Origin: Cliona cf. orientalis
Lineage: Eukaryota; Porifera; Demospongiae; Clionaida; Clionaidae
Length of the DNA: 64,000 nucleotides
Assembly: GCA_963930775.1 (NCBI GenBank)
Contig: OZ005691.1
Location: 7,003,000-7,066,999 of the forward strand
Reading direction: 5' to 3'
Position numbers and translations under genes: made by a program. Shown piece by piece: positions 12,701 through 22,300 of the stretch (position 1 is its first letter; each line of letters opens with the position of its first letter). The notes under the pieces are model-generated. The model saw only the letters and a program-made list of their open reading frames with translations, did no database searches and was not told the DNA's origin.

Positions 12701-15700
12701 GGAAGATCATGTCTATGTTGATGCAGCCTTACCATTCAGATTACGCTCGGCTCCTAAGTTATTTAACGCAGTGGCAGACGTGCTCGAGTGGATTGTGAAG
12801 CACCTTGGCATCAAGTTCTTCTGGTACTATCTCGATGACTTTATTACTATGGCAAAGCCACTGGTTCCAACTCCAGTGGAGAGATGACCGTGAGCAGCAG
12901 CACAACATTGCCACCCTGGAGGTAGTTCCTATTGTCGCGGCCGCAATAGTATTGGGCAAATATTGGCAGGGGCAGACAGTTCGGTGCAGGTGCAATAATC
13001 AGGCAGTCGTTTTTGCCCTCCTCAGCAGATCTTGCAGAGATCCCAACCTGATGCACCTTCTACGCATGCTCTTTTTCTTTGAAGCTCATTTTCAATTTTC
13101 TTTGCATGCAGAGCACATAGCGGGGAAAGATAACCTATTAGCGGATGATTTATCACGAAACAATCTCCCCTCCTTCATGCAGAGATGCCCAGGGGAACCG
13201 TGAAAGACACCCACCACCATTCCGAGCCCTCTGAGGGACATACTCCTCAGCAGCAAACCGGATTGGAACTCACCAACCTGGACTCAGTTGTTCAGGGCTA
13301 CTTTGAGGCAGGTCTAGCCCTATCCACTAGATGAACTTATCAATCTGGAATCAACCATTTCATTATCTTCTGCAGTACATATCGTATTCCTACTCCATTA
13401 CCAGTCTCCCAATCTACTCTGTGTTACTTTATTTCAGCGCTAGCACAAGAAGAACTTGCTTACACCACCATTAAGTGTTATTTATCTGCAGTACGACACT
13501 TGCATATCTTCCATAATTTACAAGAACCTAGATCAATTCCAATGCCAAAGTTATCCCTCGTAGAGCGTGGTATTTGTAAAGCCTCCCACACCAGACCTCC
13601 TCGCCTCCTGATTGGCCCTGCCATCCTGCGTCAGATTAGGGCGCTCTGGTCACCTTCGGCTGAGCAGAGAGAAACAATTATGCTATGGGCAGTGTGTATC
13701 ACGTGCTTCTTTGGATTCTTCCGTTTAGGAGAGCTGGTTGCTAACGCCCGACAGGATGGTCAGAATACACTCCAATATCGCGACTTAGCAATCGACAATA
13801 TCATATCGCCTACCATACTGGAAATACATCTCCGTCATTCCAAAACAGACCGCTTTGGCGTAGGTGTCAGTATCTTTCTGGGGAGATCACTCAACAACCT
13901 TGTAGGTAAAGGTCGTCAACAGGGCTCACTCTATACGTAAAACAACGGATGGATCCTGCAAATACACTCTGCTGCAAACGCGTGCGCGTGGGGTATGTGC
14001 TCTGTAGAGCTCTAGTTAACGAAACTTAACCATCTATGGCATGTGTACCTTGCTTCTGTTTAGAAGAGAAACATCTGGGACAGTCCCATAATCGATCTTC
14101 AACTGACAGTGGCGCCTTGATTTCTTTATGGATTGTGGTGCATCTGCAAAACCATTTCATAAGACAGTGAAGTACTTCAGGCTAAAATGTTGTAGGTACG
14201 GAACTCTAAGTAAACCTAGGAATTATGTACATACTCAGACATACGTACATGCAAGTGCAGTCTTTCTTCTAGGAAAGAGGGCACTGCAATCATTGAAGGT
14301 ATTCATGTATCTATACAAATACATGTCAACATGTATCACCTCAGTTTATGTAAACAGTGATATGTACATTATACTTGTTGCTCTTTGTACCTTTCTTCAC
14401 ATGTGCGTTTTGTCTGTTGATCTTCCAGTGAAGTGGTCCAGCCCATGATGCAAGCACAGCAGGGGCAAAATAAGAGTACTCAGATGGTTCAATTGCTTCA
14501 ATCAAGCAAAGTGGTCCTTCATTTGTGTTGGCATTCACATACTCACTGTGGAGATCATTTCAATAAATCCACATATTATATTATTTGTATTATAACAGAC
14601 AAAACCTTACTTTTTCCTTGACTTACTAACAAAGTCTGCTACACCATTGTCACCGCACACACTAAGAACAGTAACATCCTACATATATGTACACATGATC
14701 AGAATAGCAGCTATAGGACTTTGTTTGCAGAACACAACCTACATGTACGTAGTACATTACTTAATAGTTTACCTCATCTTGATTAGCATTATCATATGTA
14801 TACTCGTCCAAATCTTGAGCCAAGTTATTATCCTGTGATGTGAGTGGAGGTAGCATGCTATAGTCCGCACCTGCACAAGAGAAGCAACTTTGAATATTCA
14901 TTATTCTCTTCTCATGTATACTGTGTACTACACGTACATACATGTATGTTCATGATACATGTAAGTGATGGGTTGAGAGGGTGGACACTGGGATACCCTT
15001 TCCCTTAAAATCCATCACCATACCACCATACATGTATCATGTAGCCAGCAGCTAGCTAATCAGGGTCTTCACAGAATCTGATATGGATGCCAGGACTGAT
15101 GGTGGATATCTAGCATCAAGGTTGTAGGATTACACCATGTTAGTTTTATAGGGAGAACTTCAAAATAAAAGTCGATAACTGCTCCATTTTTGTGGTGGCA
15201 GATCATTCTGTTAATTCCCATACCCAAAACATTTTCAAATTAGAACTCTGTGGAGCACATAACCCGTGTGAATGTTGCACCTGAGAACTGCAATAACTAT
15301 GAATGTGTTTACAATCATGCCTATTAAAACACCCCAACCAAATTGGCAGTAAAGGAGTAGGCTGACATAATTAGATCACTGAAGCAAAAAACACGAGGGC
15401 AAGGCTTACGTACTTAAGCCTCGTAGAGCCTTTGGACTTCTATTGCGATGGCTGGCCCACCCAGTGCTGCAATATACTGATAAGGCCCAAACAATTGTCT
15501 GTGGTTGTACTTTTGGCACCTATTAATTTTTATGTGCTTACCAGACAGAAACTTGGAATCTCCAGAAACACGTAAAGACATTTCACCTTGATTATCTGAC
15601 CCAAAACAGGATATCTATATACATAAGAAGACATACAGCATTGAATTGTTCGCAAGAGAAGAGCTCTATATCACTGAACCATTATTCACTATGATAATTA

Positions 15701-18700
15701 TGTTTCTTAGTTCTAATATGTATATAGATGACTCTTCAAGTTAATAATTATTGTAGTTGATGCCATGGGGAGCATTACTAGGACTGTACCCATAATCAGT
15801 TTTAAAATTGGCAGCATAGAAATTAGATTTCTCCACATAATCCGTGTGCATGCTTGACATGACTTTGCCGTTACAGCATAATTTACAAACCAGATCAATA
15901 TTGTACATATCACATACATACATTCAGCAATCATGTTATGTATCGGATGTCAAGGAGGCAATAATGCTAGAGTAGTGTACCTCAATACTTACAGAATGGC
16001 TGTTATCTAAAAAGAAATCAGAAAAAGTAGGGCAGAGAAGACGGTTTGCTATTTCTTCTTGATTAAATATTCCTGCATTCAATGATCAAGTACATGTACA
16101 GTGTGATTCCATGGTTGTGAGTCAGATTGCTCAGTAGATACAATGTGTATATACATGTACATATATTATGTACATCCACAAAATAATGATTTTTATATCA
16201 CTTTATGGTGCAAAACCTACACCATGGATAGTGCAGTAGAACCACTAAAATTATAGCCACCTTGAGTGGCAATGCAAGCATGATAGTGACCAGAAACGCA
16301 AGAGTGTGATCAAGATTATAATCATGATGAAACACCCCTACTCTTTACAATTTGAGGATTTATCTGTTTGGCCTCTTATAAAATTAATGCACACAATTAT
16401 AATATAGGTACATGTACCCTGTAATTCCACTCCATTTATAGCCTTTGGGGATTCAGCACAAAATTCTTCACTAGCGTCATCAAATGAAATTAAGCAACGA
16501 TCATCCCTAGAACATAATACATGTACATGTACAACCATGGTTAGTGTGAATTGACTGGTAACCATTGTATAGCAAAGAAGTTATAATGCATAGATAACGG
16601 TATCCTTAGCGTATCTAAGATTTAGGCCTCTAGTGTCTTGCTGCTTTTGAAATTGACGCATGCACTAAAAACCACGTCTACAGTAGTTGAAATGCATGCA
16701 TGTACCTGACGGAAAGGTGAGTAAATAACAGTGCCTCAACTCCCCCATCATCAAAAGCTGCTGATGTTTTGCGGAACATGGGATCAACTTCAAATTCCAA
16801 GTCATAGGTGTTGACATCGAGGACCTTAGGGTTCTTCTCTACAGTTACTGCTGTACCAGATGACACATTCTGAGAAGGAAACAGAAGATACAGGTAGTGA
16901 AGCTACAAGCACATCTTAAAAACCTTTCTTTGTTTCTTCTCCACTTGATTTGGACCTTCAGCTCCTCTTTCCTCTGCTGGAAAAGGAGTGTAATAGTAAG
17001 TCTCATACTAAAAAAAAACAAGAATGCTTTGATTGGTGCGGGAATATCCTCAACATAGGCCCAAGGAGTCATCCCAAGTCTACCAGACCCTTTTCCCTAC
17101 AGGAAGCAGGGTGTGGGAATAGGACAATGTCTGATGGTTTTAATTGCATGACTACAAAACAATCATGATTCCATATACTCTGCCCTGTTTGGTGATGTTT
17201 CAGCTGGCTGGCTGCATGGTAGTGTCAAGCAAGAGTGCATGTGCTGCTATGAGTTTCTACCCAATGCTTCCACTGTAGTGGCATCCCAATTTTCCACTGA
17301 ACCTCCGGTGTGCAGCACCACTACACTATGGTATAGTGCTCAGTGCATGGCACACTCTAATTAGCACTCTAACTCATCACAAGCAAGAAATATATGTTAT
17401 ACATGTACTACATGCATGGTACCTGTAGCTGATCCCTCCCTTCCTAATCCTCCCAAGACTTTGAATGCATCATTGTAGATGGAATCTACTCGACCAGCAT
17501 AGATCTTTGCACTAGCATCAAGAGTGGAACTGGCAACCTACATGTACATGATATCGTGTAGTCAAGGATTCCTTCACACACATTATGGTTCTATCGACAT
17601 GCCTGAAAATTTGTCATTTCTCCCCTCATTTTCAAAAGCTGTAGCATGTGGTCTATCAAATGTAGCCCAAATGCATTCTTGGCACTGATTTTCTATAATA
17701 ATAACAAAAAAATCATATTATACATACTACAATGGTCAAAGTTCCATGCATAATGTGATCAACCTACATTCTGTGAAGAAAGTTTGATACAGTTAGCATA
17801 GTGATCTGCTATCTGAGCATTGGTCAGCTGGCTTTGTCCACTGTCGGGGTTGGGAGCCCTGCACAATTTTATTCAGCAATAAAATTATGAAGAAAGCAAA
17901 TCTGCTAAAGAATGGCGGGTAATTTCATGGCAGGGGTGTGTCCAGCGGGGCTCGAGTACCCCCTTAGGTCTGGCACAAGCAGCCAACTTCAGACATACAA
18001 ACAACAACAACAGATGTACAAACCGATTGCTTTACCCCTTGCGCATGCGCGCGGGGTAATTAGTAGCTGTATGACAACTATTGTTACCCTGCGCGCATGT
18101 GCAAGGTGTAAAGCAATCGGTTTGTCCGTCTGTCATTGTTGTTGTTGTCGTTGTCGGCACGAAAATCGCCAGATCTCGAGTTTTATGCGTCTGTGCGTGC
18201 TGTAAGCACAACCAATAGGTAGATATCGGTGAAAAACTGGTTTGTACGGCTTCAAATTGTTCAAAAGGGTTTGCTAGTGCTACAAATCGTGCATTGGGCT
18301 CTTCCATTTAATAGGCATACACCCCGCATTGAGGAGTGATAATTACATCCTGAGGGGGCTTTTTTTGTGAGTTTCTTGAGGGACCTTTTGGTAATTTAAT
18401 TGGTTCTTATGGGGCTCTTTTGGCGATTATAATTAATCTTGTGGGGTATTTTCTATCAAGAAGCAGATTCTGGAGGGGTCAAACAACCACTTATTAATTT
18501 CCAGAGGGTATTTCAGATAAATTTAATTGATCCTAGGGGGTTCAACTGTCCAAATTAATTCTTAGGGGGCAAAACGAGTTAATCAGTTCCTGAGGGGTCA
18601 TTTCACAATTTGCTCCTCAATAGGGGGTGTTTGCTTATAAAATGGAAAAGCCCATTTTCTGTTCAACATGCCTGTGGTTTATCGACCATACCCACTCTTT

Positions 18701-19170
18701 TAGCATGCTGATGCGACTGCGCATGCTCAAGCTCAGTGTTGGAAAGGGTCGTCAGGTCATAAAACAGCTCTGCCGCAGTACTACGCTACAGTGGCTACAG
18801 AGCGCACGGGGTATGTGCTCTATAGAGCTCTAGTTACTCAACTGGTAACTATTAAACACCAACAATAGACTCACTCTTTCTCATCGCTACTAGGCCTAAA
18901 ACAGCCTTCTTTGTCATCAAGCTGTCTTCAAAAACTCTTTAATGATGGGCATACATAATATCTCAATGCAATGTGAATGAGTCCCATCATACTCTAATCT
19001 CAAAGGGAAGAGGCTGGCTAGACGTACCTGATACTCGATGCTGATTGTCCAAACTTTGGAGTGTGACAACCAGGACTCATAATTGAGCCGATATTCGTCT
19101 TCAATCGACGCTTTCTTCGCTCTGCTTCGTCATCATTGAGACCCACAGTGAGAACACCAGGCATCGCCAT
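6797..19170 (-). CDS. NCAPH: Condensin complex subunit 2 (Barren/CAP-H)
   Basis: This is the kleisin subunit of condensin I, which bridges the SMC2/SMC4 heads for mitotic chromosome compaction. Exons from 5' to 3': 19170-19028, 17858-17768, 17692-17603, 17537-17423, 16973-16924, 16869-16706, 16506-16418, 16072-15989, 15862-15779, 14870-14773, 14541-14391, 14143-14049, 8668-8546, 8489-8447, 8353-8292, 8191-8024, 7440-7324, 7267-7100 and 6850-6797. They join in frame to 662 residues (vertebrate proteins are about 740). Diagnostic segments are [11 protein letters not shown] near the start, [84 protein letters not shown] and the terminal [10 protein letters not shown]. Exons 8 and 9 are the least certain. 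The donor at 17602 is GC. The 5.4 kb intron after exon 12 holds an antisense Ngaro-type retrotransposon. Confidence 0.9.
7670..8005. repeat. Dispersed repeat, copy 1 (pair with 39748-40030)
   Basis: Long matching blocks are shared with 39748-40030, for example TAGCCTTAT.CCACATTTTAGC, CAATAGTAACCGTGGCTAC and CCCATGGGCCCTTTTTCG. It lies in an NCAPH intron and abuts the exon at 8024. A shorter related piece (TAGTAGCCGTGGTTACTATT) is at about 28140. Confidence 0.65.
8683..8846. mobile_element. MITE with TACCGTGTTTATGC ends
   Basis: The left end is TACCGTGTTTATGC and the right end GCATAAACATGGTA. It sits 15 bp upstream of the NCAPH exon that starts at 8668. A diverged copy with the GGTCATCA...CT and AATTTTCTTGC blocks is at about 20159-20287. 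Confidence 0.6.
8910..9299. mobile_element. MITE with internal TTAAGCGCATA direct repeats
   Basis: The ends are TACCGTAGAACTGGTTG and CAACCAGTTTCTACGGTA, a long inverted pair. The interior repeats TTAAGCGCAT at least six times. It lies in the large NCAPH intron, upstream of the retrotransposon. Confidence 0.7.
9317..9479. mobile_element. MITE, TACTGTAGTGTCC family, copy 2
   Basis: It begins TACCTATAGTGTCCCAGG and ends CCTGGGACACTTTGGTA. It matches 753-886 and 40960-41102 in its ends and in the interior ATGGGC.CTTA blocks. Confidence 0.6.
10637..11603 (+). pseudogene. Gag-like protein of the Ngaro-type element (frameshifted)
   Basis: The first part is Pro/Gln-rich and then reads [19 protein letters not shown]...[13 protein letters not shown], the conserved segment before the core of Ngaro-type Gag. 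A frameshift near 11065 moves the sequence into the frame with [19 protein letters not shown] and a CX2CX4HX4C knuckle ([14 protein letters not shown]). A second Cys/His cluster ([19 protein letters not shown]) follows. It would package element RNA. It is not functional as read. A further Pro/Thr/Ser-rich stretch upstream (about 9860-10110) may be its N-terminal region. Confidence 0.7.
12190..12887 (+). pseudogene. Reverse transcriptase of the Ngaro-type element
   Basis: It reads [39 protein letters not shown] and [19 protein letters not shown], then the catalytic YLDD box at 12828-12839. These are RT motifs in the order and spacing of DIRS/Ngaro polymerases. The frame stops soon after YLDD, where the thumb or connection region should follow, so an internal deletion is likely. 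The upstream part of the domain is interrupted by the C-run at 12049. Confidence 0.8.
12880..13203 (+). pseudogene. RNase H remnant of the Ngaro-type element
   Basis: It is in a different frame from RT. It reads [32 protein letters not shown] and [15 protein letters not shown], the pattern of DIRS-type RNase H with its terminal GxxNxxADxLSR motif. The usual first catalytic Asp segment is missing, which fits the deletion after the YLDD box. Confidence 0.7.
13377..13905 (+). pseudogene. Tyrosine recombinase of the Ngaro-type element (truncated)
   Basis: An N-terminal SAM-like part ([20 protein letters not shown]) is followed by the box I arginine region [11 protein letters not shown] and by [13 protein letters not shown]. 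The HxxR and nucleophilic tyrosine segments are absent: the coding similarity stops at about 13885 and a MITE end (GGTAAAGGTCGTCAACAGG) follows at 13906. The recombinase would have integrated circular cDNA. It is dead as read. Confidence 0.75.
13906..14017. mobile_element. Short repeat, GGTAAAGGTCGTCAAC family, copy 1
   Basis: It starts GGTAAAGGTCGTCAACAGG and ends GGTATGTGCTCTGTAGAGCT. Copies with the same two ends lie at 18733, 50240 and 61301. This copy truncates the recombinase gene. Confidence 0.6.
17998..18152. repeat. Fold-back repeat with CAACAA arms
   Basis: The left arm AAACAACAACAACAGATG...CAAACCGATTGCTTTACC pairs with the right arm GTAAAGCAATCGGTTTG...CATTGTTGTTGTTG around a CGCGC-rich loop. 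A part of the same right arm recurs at about 61058-61110 in the SLX9 homologue. It lies in NCAPH intron 1. Confidence 0.65.
18314..18634. mobile_element. TIR element with degenerate GGGG tandem interior
   Basis: The ends are GGCATACACCCCGCATTGAG and CTCAATAGGGGGTGTTTGC. The interior is a run of about seven degenerate units, each with TAATT..TTCCT.AGGGG followed by a T-rich segment. It is non-coding and lies in NCAPH intron 1. Confidence 0.6.
18733..18836. mobile_element. Short repeat, GGTAAAGGTCGTCAAC family, copy 2
   Basis: It runs from GGAAAGGGTCGTCAGG to GGTATGTGCTCTATAGAGCT and matches 13906-14017 at both ends. Confidence 0.55.
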
Positions 19171-19310
19171 TTTCAATAGTGTCTTTGGCGCCAAATCGAT
19201 AAACCACGCCTAAGCTTTATATACACGATTTTGTGGGTGGGGTGTGGGCGGGGCCAGGTCGAAAAATCGCTGACTGTGCATTCAGCATCGATCGTTATCA
19301 TGTATCAGAG
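19171..19310. promoter_or_regulatory. Head-to-head promoter of NCAPH and the alpha-2-delta-like gene
   Basis: Only 140 bp separate the two divergent start codons. The interval carries a perfect TTTGGCGCCAAA palindrome, a TATATACA box at about 19219 and a GC/GT box (GTGGGCGGGGCC). The E2F site is 14 bp from the NCAPH start. Shared control of the two genes is inference. Confidence 0.65.
19184..19195. promoter_or_regulatory. E2F-type site at NCAPH
   Basis: TTTGGCGCCAAA is a 12-bp perfect palindrome that contains TTTGGCGC on both strands, matching the E2F consensus TTTSSCGC. Condensin genes are known E2F-responsive cell-cycle genes in animals. Confidence 0.65.
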
Positions 19311-22300
19311 ATGAGGCCTGTGTCCTTAATTCTGCTGTGCATCATAGGAGCCGTCACTGATCCTGATGATGCTCACGAGTGAGACTCTTCTTTGGTTGTA
19401 TGTCAAGTGCTACATGTAGTTTTCTATTTCAGCCCACAAAATTTAATATGAATCAAATCATAGACTAAGATTAGTACGTACATGACGTAGTGTAATGTAG
19501 TGGACTGTGGACTGACTGAAGCAGTAGTCTGGGCACTAGACTACTCAAACAGTTGATGGGGAAAAGGGATAGGAAACGCTGGAAATATACTCTTGGTGTT
19601 ACTCTATTTATTGACTTTGCATGTAGGATTGTGGACCAACTGAGTCAAGCCATTTTGTGATGGTTGGACCAATTCCACCTAAATAAGTCAACATGTACCT
19701 TCAGAAGAAGACCACAAATATGTATATGGGAATAATTGGTGGGAATTGAATATACACTGAATAGAATAGCACACGTTTATAGCAGGCCTTTAATAAAAAG
19801 CACCTCAGCTACGTGCATGTACGGCAGGCACCCTTAGAGTCATTAAAAATCCCTCGCATGTCTGCATGGAATCCTTCTCCTATAATATTTTTTCACTGGT
19901 ACAGAATTTTATGGAGTTGCCACCCAGCCTTTGGAAGAGGTTACTATGCCTGCTCATTGGCAAGACCACACCCATTAGCGTTATAGTGCTAGCTAATGAG
20001 CTAGATGCCACATGTTACACATAATATGTACATTGAGACTTTTATGGTTTTTATTTTTGCAGCAGCCTATCTATCTGCAAAGAATGTGAAATTTGGCACC
20101 ATGCAAAATGTCATACTTTCAATTATGATGCTCTTTGCTATTAGCTTGTAAAAGTACTTACGTGTTTATTCTAATGGCACTTTCACGCTATTTTCTAATA
20201 AAGGTCATCATACTCTAGCTACATCCTAGGGTACAAATTTTCTTGCACTAATTAAGATACTGCATTTTATTAACATAAATAGTAACTGTTGTGTGCAGTT
20301 GGTATTGATGCATTCTTGTGGTTAGAGCATAAGCGTTGGTGGCTTAATGTAACAATGACAATAAAAATCACGAATACATGATATGTATATCACAATTTAG
20401 GATTAAGGGAATCGTAACTATAGTAATATTTTTATACAGATTGAGTATGTTTGCAAATGGAATAGTCACTTCTCTAAATCAGCTATTTAACACTGATGAT
20501 GTGAGTACATTAGATAAAGTATGCCTACCCTTTTTATTGGGGTTCTGGATCTGTGATACTTGTGTTCCTTCATGTACGTACTTTTGGGACCAAATCACTA
20601 AGAAGGGATTGAATACATTTAGTGTCCATCATTGATCATTCCAAGCTATGGTTCCTTAGCATCATGGTATTGAGACAGAATAGTATCACATCTGATTTGT
20701 CATTGTGTATTATGTACTATTGGCCTTGATGTGCCAATGAGTACATAATAATAATTATTATCTTTTTATGGCCATTGCAGCTTTACAATGTTACAGTTGC
20801 CTATGAAGAGGGCAGTGGAGCGAACATCCAGTCAATTGCCTCTTCACTGTCTAACACATTTGCACACATAAAAGAGATGCTCCAGGTAAACTGTGTCTTA
20901 AAATTATGAACTGTATGTTTTATACATTTCCTTGGGTGGATGATATTTCTCATAAATACATTAGGTAATAGATTGGAAATATTTCTGTGTACATTAATTA
21001 CCTAGTTAGCATGGAAACACTATAGGATATGACTAATAAACAGCTAAATCTAGAAACAAGTAGCATGCTATTATTATTGCCCCCCAGGACTCTGTAGCAG
21101 TGGCAGACAGCCTCTATAGGAGTGAAACCAGTTCTGAAAGTTGCTTAGATGACCACACCAATGAGTCTTGTGTTGAGTGTTATTGTCAATCTACATGTAC
21201 TAGAACTGTTGCAGACTTTGAATCAAGCTATTTATTCACTAGTGCAAATTCTTGTGCCATTCATATTCCAGTGGATGTCCATGCAGACCGTAAGATCAAT
21301 AATATTATCAACATAAAATTGTAGTAACTATTTCTTCAATCAGATGCAAATGTGCAGTGCTTCATCCAATGGAGTAGTGGTCTTGGTGATCACTTCGCTA
21401 ATCAGTCAATGGATTTGCCATTTGGAGTCACACATCAATACTTTGGAAGCAGAGATGGAGTTTTGAGATTTTATCCATGTATGTGCAAGAGAGAGAAGAG
21501 AGAGGGTGGGATGGGAGGGAGAGAAAGGGAGAGAGGGAGGGAATCTGCATGTGGAAAAAATAACATAATTATCTAGAAAATGGCAGCTAGGGAATTAAAT
21601 TTTGGTGGTTATTTATCAATCTACCTTCATAGCTTCCAAGTGGTCTCTGCTGAACAGGTGTTATCGGTGTCCAGTCCCTCCAGCAGATACTTTTGATGCA
21701 AGACAGAGACCTTGGTCAGTGACCATGTACAACACCATGTCGTGAAAATAATAATTCTACGTACCTTCTTAGTCTCATAAGTGTATGGTCAGAAAAACTC
21801 TGACTACTGCATGGCGGGGAAACTTGGTGAGGTTTCTTTTTAATTTGGCAATTTGGTGAATTTTTGGAAGATCACCATAATGGTTTTGACATTGCGTACC
21901 TAGAACACTGAACATTCACATTGCCAAATCTAAATTTCGCCAATACCAAGTGAGAGACTCACCAAAATACCCAGTGATACATATATGTGATCCAGCAAGA
22001 TTAATTCATTTTTCTAGCTACTCATATGTATATTAATATCTGCTAGGTACACAAATACAGTATCTGGAAGCAAGTTTGTTGTCATTTTGATTGACATGTG
22101 AGAACAATTCAATATTGTGTGCACTAGCAACTACGTTCAGCTGCCATAATACATGTATGCAGGAGTGGCAGCATGACTGGAAGCAGGCTAGTCCTTGCAC
22201 TCCTCACGGCAAAGCAGATACTGGAGTCTCTAACACCCAATGACTACTTCCTTATTATCAAGGTAAACTGTTACACGTAACTGATACACTGCAGTGGATG

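Larger units (their letters stand above)
9600..13905 (+). mobile_element. Decayed Ngaro/DIRS-type tyrosine-recombinase retrotransposon
   Basis: In order the remnant has a Pro/Thr/Ser-rich region, a Gag-like zinc-knuckle protein, reverse transcriptase, RNase H and a tyrosine recombinase, the gene order of Ngaro/DIRS elements. The reading frames are broken: a shift in gag near 11065, a run of 25 C at 12049-12073 before RT, a deletion between the RT YLDD box and RNase H, and loss of the recombinase C-terminal half. It lies antisense in a single NCAPH intron. The left boundary is approximate, and no terminal or split direct repeats were identified. Confidence 0.8.
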
